Part shown: positions 1 through 6,855 of the stretch, piece by piece
How the letters are laid out: each line of letters opens with the position of its first letter
How positions within the stretch are numbered: the first letter of the stretch is position 1
Source of the DNA: Pseudothioglobus sp905182815
GTDB taxonomy: Bacteria; Pseudomonadota; Gammaproteobacteria; PS1; Pseudothioglobaceae
Assembly (NCBI RefSeq): GCF_048087625.1
Contig: NZ_CP159805.1
Location: 682,001-746,000 of the forward strand
Reading direction: 5' to 3'
Length of the DNA stretch: 64,000 nt
Notes under the pieces: generated by a model
Told to the model about the DNA's origin: nothing
The model's input: the letters and a program-made list of their open reading frames with translations, nothing else
Databases searched by the model: none
Program-made: the position numbers and the translations under genes

Positions 1-1
1 A

Positions 2-193
2 GTTGAAGAACTTGGAGTTGACTGCGTGCAGGCTGATATGACAGAGCTTGACGTTCGCTACTTAACAGAGAAATTAGCCCTTTATGGAATGAAGAGTCCT
101 AGAGGCGTTGAGAAAATGCAGAAGCACGTTTCTGGAAAAATGCTATGGAACTACGCTAACTTAGAGCCTAATGAGAAAAAACTAATTCTTTAA
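2..193 (+). CDS. C-terminal end of an N-methylglutamate synthase-type subunit (MgsB/GlxC-like), partial
   Basis: An open frame enters from the left edge and ends at TAA 191-193, giving the last 63 residues of a protein. The tail is charged and ends in Leu-Glu-Pro-Asn-Glu-Lys-Lys-Leu-Ile-Leu. It lies 35 nt upstream of the FMN-binding synthase subunit and reads in the same direction. In N-methylglutamate synthase operons (mgsABC, also called glxBCD) the gene before mgsC encodes the GXGXG-domain subunit, so that is the likely identity. It rests on operon position more than on the short visible sequence. The N-terminus and any diagnostic domain lie outside the window. Confidence 0.5.
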   Translation, partial: VEELGVDCVQADMTELDVRYLTEKLALYGMKSPRGVEKMQKHVSGKMLWNYANLEPNEKKLIL

Positions 194-228
194 TAGTGCT
201 TTTAACAAATTAAACAAAAGGAAATATT

Positions 229-1563
229 ATGAGTGATTCGGAAAAACATAGACTAGGTAAAAGTTTTATCTTCCCTAAAGCAGTGATGGATGATATTCAC
301 ATTAAGTCTGATTTGGGAAGATATAGAATGAGAGGATTCTCTCTATTTAAAAAAATTCCAACATGGGACGACTTAACATTTATGCCAGGAACATTAACCC
401 GTTTTGTTATTGAGGGTTATAGAGAAAAATGTTTAACTAAAACAATTATTGGGCCAGAGGCTCCAAGACCACTAGAGCTCGACATTCCAATTTATATTAC
501 AGGAATGAGTTTTGGTGCGTTGAGTTATGAGGCTAAAACTGCTCTAGCTCGCGGCGCTACGATGGCAGGAACAGCAACTTGTTCTGGTGAAGGTGGAATG
601 ATTCCAGATGAGAGGCGCTACTCAAGTAAATGGTTTTATCAGTGCATCCAGTCTCGTTATGGCTTTAATCCACAACATTTACGTCTAGCTGATAGTGTTG
701 AGTTTTTTATTGGCCAAGGTTGTAAGGTTGGATTAGGTGGACACCTAATGGGTCAAAAAGTTACAGACCAAGTTGCTGAAATGCGTTCTTTACCTGCTGG
801 TATTGATCAGCGCTCTCCTGCGAGACATCCAGACTGGCTTGGGCCAGATGATTTGGCGCTTAAAATTGAAGAAATTCGTGAAGCGACAGATGGTCAGATT
901 CCAATTCAGCTAAAACTTGGTGCAGCGCGTGTATACGATGATGTAAGAATGGCTGCTAAAACTGGTTGTGATAGTATTTATATTGATGGTATGGAAGGCG
1001 GTACTGCTGCTGGACCACATATTGCAACAGAAGAAACTGGAATTCCAGGAATTGCTGCAATTCGCCAAGCTCGAAGAGCAATTGATGATGTTGGAATGAG
1101 CGGCAGAATTTCTTTAGTTTATGCTGGCGGTATTCGAAATGGTGGTGACGTTGCTAAAGCGGTTGCACTTGGTGCTGACGCGGTTGCGATTGGCCACTCA
1201 TCGCTTATGGCACTTAACTGTAATAGAGATATTCCTGAGGCTGATTTTGAAGCTGAAATGGGCGTTAAAGCCGGTGAATGTTATCACTGTCATACTGGGC
1301 GCTGTCCGGTTGGTGTGGCAACTCAAGATCCTGAGCTTAGAAAGCGTCTAGATCCGGATGAAGCATCAGAGCGTGTATACAACTTCTTACATACACTAGC
1401 AATCGAGACACAAATGATGGCTCGTGCATGTGGCAAGACAAATATACACTCATTAGAGCCAGAAGATTTAGCTGCGCTTACTATGGAGGCTTCAGCTTGT
1501 GCACAAGTTCCTATTGCAGGTTCACAGCACACGGTTGGCCGTCCTGATATGACACGTTTTTAA
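229..1563 (+). CDS. mgsC: FMN-binding glutamate synthase-family protein, probable N-methylglutamate synthase subunit C
   Basis: A 444-aa stand-alone version of the FMN/iron-sulfur synthase domain of glutamate synthase. The TIM-barrel core shows the substrate/FMN segment GAARVYDDV and the glycine-rich IDGMEGGTAAGP. An iron-sulfur cluster motif follows with Cys351, Cys354 and Cys359, then PVGVATQDP. Proteins of this length are GlxD/MgsC types. With a glutaminase-like and a GXGXG subunit they transfer methylamine onto glutamate to make N-methylglutamate. The start has a good Shine-Dalgarno (AAAAGGAA) a few bases upstream, and the preceding gene ends 35 nt before it. Family assignment is firm. 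Substrate (methylamine) is inferred from the methylated-amine genes nearby. A generic GltB-like role cannot be excluded. Confidence 0.85.
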   Translation: MSDSEKHRLGKSFIFPKAVMDDIHIKSDLGRYRMRGFSLFKKIPTWDDLTFMPGTLTRFVIEGYREKCLTKTIIGPEAPRPLELDIPIYITGMSFGALSYEAKTALARGATMAGTATCSGEGGMIPDERRYSSKWFYQCIQSRYGFNPQHLRLADSVEFFIGQGCKVGLGGHLMGQKVTDQVAEMRSLPAGIDQRSPARHPDWLGPDDLALKIEEIREATDGQIPIQLKLGAARVYDDVRMAAKTGCDSIYIDGMEGGTAAGPHIATEETGIPGIAAIRQARRAIDDVGMSGRISLVYAGGIRNGGDVAKAVALGADAVAIGHSSLMALNCNRDIPEADFEAEMGVKAGECYHCHTGRCPVGVATQDPELRKRLDPDEASERVYNFLHTLAIETQMMARACGKTNIHSLEPEDLAALTMEASACAQVPIAGSQHTVGRPDMTRF

Positions 1564-1577
1564 GATAAGGAGTTATT

Positions 1578-1964
1578 ATGAGTAAAAATGAAGAAACATT
1601 TGAAGTTGGTGCTGATGGCTTAGATACCGATCGCGAGCAAATGATTGGACAGCATATCGGTTATAGATATGATGTAAACCTTGTTCCTGATCTTAAGTTT
1701 ATAACCCCTTTTTTACAAAAATATATTGAAAAAATGGGCTGGAAAGATCTTAACTGGTTAGAAGATATTCATATGGGTTATGAGGGCGATCAAGCTGCTG
1801 TTTTTGATAGAAATATTAATGGTTGGGTCACTATTCCGGACAATATAAAACTTCCAAATAACCAGCAAGAGCGAGATATGATTGCTCGTGAATTATTGGT
1901 TAAGTTTCAAATGTCAGAAAATCATCCGATGGTTGACCTAAATAATGCTTACCGTAAATTCTAA
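1578..1964 (+). CDS. small conserved-looking soluble protein, unknown function, in mgs operon
   Basis: A 128-aa acidic protein starting 14 nt after mgsC, with a clear ribosome binding site (AAGGAG). It has no signal peptide, no membrane segment and no motif I recognise. It is rich in Asp, Glu, Asn and aromatic residues (several Trp/Tyr in the middle third) and looks like a compact globular protein. A putative terminator follows at 2032-2068, so it is probably the last gene of the mgs transcript. The tight coupling suggests an accessory or stabilising role in N-methylglutamate synthesis, but nothing in the sequence proves it. Codon use resembles that of its neighbours, so it is likely a real gene. 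Confidence 0.8.
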   Translation: MSKNEETFEVGADGLDTDREQMIGQHIGYRYDVNLVPDLKFITPFLQKYIEKMGWKDLNWLEDIHMGYEGDQAAVFDRNINGWVTIPDNIKLPNNQQERDMIARELLVKFQMSENHPMVDLNNAYRKF

Positions 1965-2031
1965 CTACTGTAAGTGATTTCAAAAGGGGTTAGTTTAGAG
2001 TAAAGCTCAAAATCTTAACTCCTTAGTTTGT

Positions 2032-2068
2032 CGGCATTCCACCCCCTGGAGTGCCGTATAAACTACCT
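2032..2068 (+). terminator. putative rho-independent terminator after mgs operon
   Basis: A 10-bp stem (2032-2041 with 2047-2056, one T-G wobble) closes a five-C loop. It is followed by AT-rich sequence with a T run at about 2066-2078 instead of an immediate U tract. It sits 70 nt after the last mgs-operon gene and upstream of a separate promoter at 2113. The delayed T run makes it a moderate call. Confidence 0.5.
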
Positions 2069-2112
2069 TTCTATTTTTTAATTTATTTCATTGGTGCTTG
2101 AATATTTTCAAA

Positions 2113-2140
2113 TTGACCTATAAATTATTCTATGTATACT
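2113..2140 (+). promoter_or_regulatory. sigma70-type promoter for the DUF1989-GcvT gene
   Basis: TTGACC (2113-2118), a 16-nt spacer and TATACT (2135-2140) closely match the -35/-10 consensus. Predicted transcription start is near 2147, leaving a leader of only about 22 nt before ATG 2169. No clear Shine-Dalgarno lies in that leader. Confidence 0.65.
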
Positions 2141-2168
2141 CAAACTATCTGTTAAATTAGTCTACTAA

Positions 2169-4469
2169 ATGAGAGTTTCTAATATTAAATATGATGGAGA
2201 TTTTGAAACCTACCAAATACTTGGAGGTGAGGCAATATCAATTGACTTAAAGAGTGGTGATTCAGTAGAAATAGTTGATGTAGAGGGAGATCAGCAGTGT
2301 AGTGTTTTGGCTTTTGATTCTAAAAGTTCATCTGTATTGCCCTCGTTAAACTGGGTTACAAAACCCACAAATAAAACCCACGAAGTTAATTCTGATGATT
2401 GCTCAGATATGCTCAAAGCAATTCTAAAACAGAACAAGATAAAATCTAAATCTCTAACGGGCGCTGAACTTTTCTCATCCTCTAATCCTGCTGATTCTCG
2501 CCAATCTTTCAATATTAAAAATGATGCCTTATGCGTATTTGATGCTAAAGGTGGACCAATGACAGTAGATAAGCAGAATTCTCCCACTGAAATTTTGATT
2601 AATGTGTCTCGCTCAAATCCAACAATCCCATCTGAGCGTCTTCCAGAACCTTTAGCTAAGACCTCAAAGGAGATTAGGGTCAATCATAGTAGTGCAGTTG
2701 CCTACAAGGTAAAGGCTGGAGAGTATATTCAGGTTATTGATGTTGAAGGCCAGCAATGCTCTGATTTTCAAGCATTTTTACAGGAAGATTTAAATAACAG
2801 TTTAGAGTTGTGTCTTGACCCAACTGTGACACGGTCTCAGATGATGGCGAGTTATCCAGCTCCTGGAACCCACGATAAATTTTATAATCAAAACTCAGTG
2901 CCGCTAGTAGAAGTAATTCAAGACACTGTATGTAGGCATGACACTTTTGGCCTTGCATGCAACGCAAAATATTATGATGACAGGGGATTCCCTGGTCATA
3001 TTAGTTGTACTGATAATTTTAATAAATCACTTTCACAGCATGGAGTTTCGCCTCGAAAAAATTGGGCGGCTGTTAATCTCTTTTTTAATACGGCAATTGA
3101 AGAGTGTCATTCACTAACCTCAGATGTTTCGTGGTCTAGGCCTGGCGATTATGTATTATTTAGAGCAGTTGATGACCTTGTGTGCGTGTCTTCAGCGTGC
3201 CCAGATGACACAACCTCCTCTAATGGATGGAATCCAACGGACATACATGTTAGGATTTATGACAAATCTAATACTTTCCCATCGGCGACGGCTTTTAGGC
3301 CTGACCCACAATCAATACCGACTATGACTAAAGAAACTGGTTTTCATAAAAATACCTCTAAATTAACTAAGAACTTTGATAACTATAATGGCTATTGGCT
3401 GCCACTTGAGTACGATAATTTAGGCGCCATTAAAGAATATTGGCAGTGCCGTGAAGGCGTCGCAATGATAGACCTTGCCCCTCTTAGGAAGTTTGAAGTT
3501 TATGGCCAAGATGCTGAAGCTTTAATGCAATATGCAATTACCAAAGATGTTCGAAAACTTGCAATTGGACAGGTCGTGTATTCTGCCATGTGCTATGACA
3601 ATGGCTGTATGGTTGATGATGGAACGCTATTCCGTATGGATGAAAATAACTTTCGTTGGATTGGTGGCTCTGACGATGGTGGTAAGCTGCTTCGAAAAAT
3701 TGCAGATGAAAAAGGATTTGATGTCCGCGTTAAATCATCTACAGATCAGCTTCATAATGTCGCCGTTCAAGGTCCAAAGAGCCGTGAAACTCTAGAAAAA
3801 ATTATTTGGACGCCAAAACTACATACAAATCTTGTTGACCTTAAGTGGTTTCGATTTACGATTGGTAGAATTGGTGGTGAGTTTGGAATACCCGTCATGG
3901 TATCAAGAACTGGATACTCCGGTGAGCTAGGTTATGAAGTGTTTGCACACCCTAATGATTGTGAAGCCGTTTGGGATGCTATTGCAGACGCAGGTAAAGA
4001 ATTTAGTATATGTCCTTTAGGATTGAATGCTCTTGATATGCTAAGAATAGAGGCAGGTTTAATTTTTGCAGGCTATGAATTCTGTGATCAAACAGACCCA
4101 TTTGAAGCGGGTATTGCGTTTACGGTTCCATTGAAGACAAAAGAGGAAAATTTTTCTGGTAAGGAATCATTAATTCTTCGTAAGAATTCTCCCCAGAGAG
4201 TTCTGGTTGGGTTAGAATTAGGTTCAAATGAGCTTGCACTTCATGGTGATGGGGTGTATATTGGGAAACAACAAATTGGAATAATTACAAGTGCGACACG
4301 CTCTCCGATTTTAAAGAAGAACATTGCACTTTGTAGAATTTCAGTATCAGAGTCAGAAATTGGTAATGAAGTTGAGGTAGGAAAATTAGATGGACACCAA
4401 AAGCGTATATCAGCAAAAATTATACGTTTTCCGTTTTATGACCCTGAAAAGACTCGAGTAAGAATGTAG
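2169..4469 (+). CDS. DUF1989-DUF1989-GcvT fusion, aminomethyltransferase-family protein
   Basis: A 766-aa three-part protein. Residues about 1-150 and 165-370 are related to DUF1989 (the urea carboxylase-associated family). Each carries the pattern V-E-G-(D)-Q-Q-C-S near its start, and the second copy also has the full Cys/Asp/His-rich C-terminal part (DTFGLACN, SSACPDDTTSSN). Residues about 385-760 are a folate-binding GcvT/DmdA-like domain (YNGYWLPLEY, YSGELGYEVF, GLNALDMLRIEAG). GcvT-fold enzymes move one-carbon groups from amines or sulfonium compounds to tetrahydrofolate. The substrate here is unknown, and the setting (mgs genes before, betaine importer after) suggests a methylated nitrogen compound. 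An in-frame TAA directly precedes the ATG, so the start is fixed unless a later codon is used. It is not the glycine-cleavage T protein, which is half this length. Confidence 0.85.
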   Translation: MRVSNIKYDGDFETYQILGGEAISIDLKSGDSVEIVDVEGDQQCSVLAFDSKSSSVLPSLNWVTKPTNKTHEVNSDDCSDMLKAILKQNKIKSKSLTGAELFSSSNPADSRQSFNIKNDALCVFDAKGGPMTVDKQNSPTEILINVSRSNPTIPSERLPEPLAKTSKEIRVNHSSAVAYKVKAGEYIQVIDVEGQQCSDFQAFLQEDLNNSLELCLDPTVTRSQMMASYPAPGTHDKFYNQNSVPLVEVIQDTVCRHDTFGLACNAKYYDDRGFPGHISCTDNFNKSLSQHGVSPRKNWAAVNLFFNTAIEECHSLTSDVSWSRPGDYVLFRAVDDLVCVSSACPDDTTSSNGWNPTDIHVRIYDKSNTFPSATAFRPDPQSIPTMTKETGFHKNTSKLTKNFDNYNGYWLPLEYDNLGAIKEYWQCREGVAMIDLAPLRKFEVYGQDAEALMQYAITKDVRKLAIGQVVYSAMCYDNGCMVDDGTLFRMDENNFRWIGGSDDGGKLLRKIADEKGFDVRVKSSTDQLHNVAVQGPKSRETLEKIIWTPKLHTNLVDLKWFRFTIGRIGGEFGIPVMVSRTGYSGELGYEVFAHPNDCEAVWDAIADAGKEFSICPLGLNALDMLRIEAGLIFAGYEFCDQTDPFEAGIAFTVPLKTKEENFSGKESLILRKNSPQRVLVGLELGSNELALHGDGVYIGKQQIGIITSATRSPILKKNIALCRISVSESEIGNEVEVGKLDGHQKRISAKIIRFPFYDPEKTRVRM

Positions 4470-4566
4470 TTATTTTCAGGCAAAAGAATGCTTTAGATTA
4501 GTAATTAAGTCTAAAGCTGTAAGTATGGTTTTTATGGCAGTATTTGTTAAAAAAATCATTTTAAAG

Positions 4567-4593
4567 TTGAATTTTTTGAGATTTTTTTATAAT
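4567..4593 (+). promoter_or_regulatory. candidate promoter for proX
   Basis: TTGAAT (4567-4572) and a perfect TATAAT (4588-4593) are separated by 15 nt, about 40 nt before the proX start. The spacer is short and the stretch is T-rich, so only the -10 is persuasive. Confidence 0.45.
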
Positions 4594-4634
4594 TTTCTTA
4601 AATAGATTTGATTAAACAATAAAAGGAGAAATAA

Positions 4635-5576
4635 ATGAATAAGTTTACAAGTAAGGTGGCTGCTGCTGCTTTAACGATGACTTTAGCTTCTGTCTCAGGT
4701 CAGGCTCTTGCAGCTGACTCTTCGAAGCCAATTGTCATTCCAACACATAACTGGTCAAGTCAAGTTGTAATGGCTTATGTTATTGGTGGTATTTTTGAAA
4801 GCATGGGCAACAATGTTGAATATGTTCCAGCTGATTCTCAAGCTGTTTATGAAGCTATTCGTAATGGAGACGTAACTATTTCACACGAGGTATGGCAGTC
4901 TGCATTTGGCGCATCTTTTTATAACGCAATGGAGAAAGGTGGAATTGTCGATGCAGGTAATCATGAAGCAATGACTCTTGAAGAAATGGGTGTTCCACAA
5001 TGGGTTGTGGACGAAAACCTATGTCCAGGACTTCCAAACTGGGAAGCACTTAAAGACTGTAAAGATGTCTTTGTTACTGCAGACTCAGGTGGTAAAGGTC
5101 GTTGGTTAGAAGGACCACAAAGTTGGCATGGTAACCTTATGCCAGAGCGTATAGCTGCGTTAGGTCTTGGTGATGACTATATGGTTAAGTTTGCTGGTGG
5201 TGCAGATGCACTATGGGCTGATTTAGCTGCTGCTAAAAAAGAAGGCCGTGGAACAATCGTCTTTAACTGGACTCCAAACTTTACAGATGCTGATGGATTT
5301 GCATTCATTGAATTCCCTGAGTACTATGATGGTTGTAGAACAGTTGATGGTGGTGATGGTGCTTGTGGATCTCCTAAAGGTTGGTTGAAAAAAGCTGCTA
5401 ACTATAAGTTCCCTAAGACACATCCAGCTGCTTATACAGCTTTCACAAAGATGTCTTTCTCAACAACTCATATTGGTCAAATGGCCGCACTTGTTGACGT
5501 TGATGGCATGAGCCATCAAGATGCTGCATCTGCATGGCTTGCTGCTAATCAGGATGTTGTTTCAGCATTTAAATAA
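4635..5576 (+). CDS. proX: glycine betaine/proline betaine ABC transporter, periplasmic binding protein
   Basis: A 313-aa OpuAC/ProX-family substrate-binding protein. The N-terminus is a classic Sec signal peptide with a probable cleavage after Ala26 (GQALA then ADS), so it acts in the periplasm. The mature part begins with the family pattern of a strand leading into Trp (HNWSSQ) and continues with Trp/Tyr-rich segments expected for the aromatic cage around a quaternary ammonium group. A strong ribosome binding site (AAAAGGAGAA) precedes the ATG. It is followed by a rho-independent terminator, then proV and proW. The exact ligand (glycine betaine, proline betaine, choline) cannot be read from the sequence. 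Betaine is favoured by the demethylation genes nearby. Confidence 0.92.
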   Translation: MNKFTSKVAAAALTMTLASVSGQALAADSSKPIVIPTHNWSSQVVMAYVIGGIFESMGNNVEYVPADSQAVYEAIRNGDVTISHEVWQSAFGASFYNAMEKGGIVDAGNHEAMTLEEMGVPQWVVDENLCPGLPNWEALKDCKDVFVTADSGGKGRWLEGPQSWHGNLMPERIAALGLGDDYMVKFAGGADALWADLAAAKKEGRGTIVFNWTPNFTDADGFAFIEFPEYYDGCRTVDGGDGACGSPKGWLKKAANYKFPKTHPAAYTAFTKMSFSTTHIGQMAALVDVDGMSHQDAASAWLAANQDVVSAFK

Positions 5577-5633
5577 GGCTTCTATAGCTTAGACTTCTTA
5601 ATTTTTTAAGGAGTTTGTTAATGTTTTAAATAT

Positions 5634-5667
5634 CTCCCCTGGGCTTTCTCAGCTAGGGGAGTTTTAT
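5634..5667 (+). terminator. rho-independent terminator between proX and proV
   Basis: CTCCCCT (5634-5640) pairs with AGGGGAG (5655-5661) around a 14-nt loop, followed by a T run at 5662-5665. It lies 57 nt after proX stop and would set the binding protein at a higher level than the ATPase and permease. Confidence 0.75.
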
Positions 5668-5775
5668 TATGCCCTTGAAAAACTTTAGATAGAATTACTC
5701 ACTAATAACTTTCAGACAGAAGATATTTTTTGTATACTACAGTTATAAGATTTAAATCAATTTTGGAATTTTTAT

Positions 5776-6837
5776 ATGACACCTAAAGGAACTACCATTC
5801 AAAGCAAACAACCTGTCATCAAGTGTGACTCGGTCTATAAAATTTTCGGTGATAATGCAAAAAAATTATTGCAAGAAGCCAACGGTAAGGTTGATGCTCA
5901 AGAATTCCAGGATGCTGGCTGCGTAGTTGGTGTGAATAGTGCTTCATTTGAAGTGTATGAAGGTGAGATGCTGGTTGTAATGGGTCTTTCAGGTTCTGGA
6001 AAATCAACACTACTTAGATGTATTTCTAGGCTAACAGATACAACAGCTGGAAATATATATATTGATGGAGAGGATCTTCTTGCACTTAATTCTAAAGAGC
6101 TTATCGAACTTAGAAGAAATAAAATGGGAATGGTTTTTCAAAGCTTTGCACTACTACCCCATAAAACCGTACTAGAAAACATTGCATTTCCCTTACAAGT
6201 TAAAGGAAGTAGTACTAACGATAGTATGAAAAGAGCAATGGAAATGGTTGAACTTGTTGGTCTGACAGGCCGTGAAAATTACTTTCCTAGAGAGCTCTCA
6301 GGTGGTCAGCAACAAAGAGTTGGAATTGCTCGCTCATTAGCGGTTGAACCAGATATTTGGTTTTTAGATGAGCCATTCTCTGCCCTGGACCCATTAATTC
6401 GAAAAGAAATGCAAGATGAATTTTTGAGATTACAAGGTGTATTAAACAAAACAATTCTATTTGTTACTCATGACTTCGATGAAGCATTAAGACTCGCTGA
6501 TCGAATCGCAATTATGAAAGATGGCATTATTGAGCAGTTAGATACCCCAGCTAATATTGTTCTTAATCCAGCAACTGAGTATGTTCGTAAGTTTACTGAA
6601 GAAGTTCCTAGAGAAAAAGTTCTAAAGATTGAGTCAGTCATGGATCCTGTTGGCAGCTCTGATGAAGAGTTGAGTGAACTTCAGGTTTCTAAAGACGCAA
6701 TTATTGAAACTGTTGCGGAAGCAGTGCTTAGTGAACAAAAGCCGGTAGCTGTATTGGATGAAAATAATAATATAGTTGGCGTTTTAAATTGCTCTACTAT
6801 TATTCATGTCCTTTTTGGTGATCGCTCTAAATCATAA
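5776..6837 (+). CDS. proV: glycine betaine ABC transporter, ATP-binding subunit
   Basis: A 353-aa ABC ATPase of the ProV/OpuAA type. Walker A is at residues 70-77 (GLSGSGKS), the signature LSGGQ at 174-178 and Walker B around 195-200 (FLDEP). The family's N-terminal insertion before the Walker A strand is present, and residues about 285-350 form a degenerate CBS-type regulatory tail. It sits on the cytoplasmic face and powers the ProW permease encoded 18 nt downstream. A TATACT element at 5733-5738 could be its -10, but no good -35 accompanies it, and no strong Shine-Dalgarno is visible before the ATG. Osmosensing through the CBS region is known for some homologues and is not shown here. Confidence 0.92.
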   Translation: MTPKGTTIQSKQPVIKCDSVYKIFGDNAKKLLQEANGKVDAQEFQDAGCVVGVNSASFEVYEGEMLVVMGLSGSGKSTLLRCISRLTDTTAGNIYIDGEDLLALNSKELIELRRNKMGMVFQSFALLPHKTVLENIAFPLQVKGSSTNDSMKRAMEMVELVGLTGRENYFPRELSGGQQQRVGIARSLAVEPDIWFLDEPFSALDPLIRKEMQDEFLRLQGVLNKTILFVTHDFDEALRLADRIAIMKDGIIEQLDTPANIVLNPATEYVRKFTEEVPREKVLKIESVMDPVGSSDEELSELQVSKDAIIETVAEAVLSEQKPVAVLDENNNIVGVLNCSTIIHVLFGDRSKS

Positions 6838-6855
6838 TACTTAGATAAACTGACT

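Noticed and set aside
2291..2683. 130-aa minus-strand open frame within the DUF1989-GcvT gene
   Set aside because: Antisense shadow of a conserved coding region.
2169..4469. Ordinary glycine cleavage T protein (gcvT)
   Set aside because: It is twice the usual length with DUF1989 units in front, and no gcvH or gcvP is nearby.
5710..5738. Promoter for proV with TATACT at 5733
   Set aside because: The -10 is fine but no -35 scoring above chance is found at 15-18 nt. I mention only the -10 in the gene entry.
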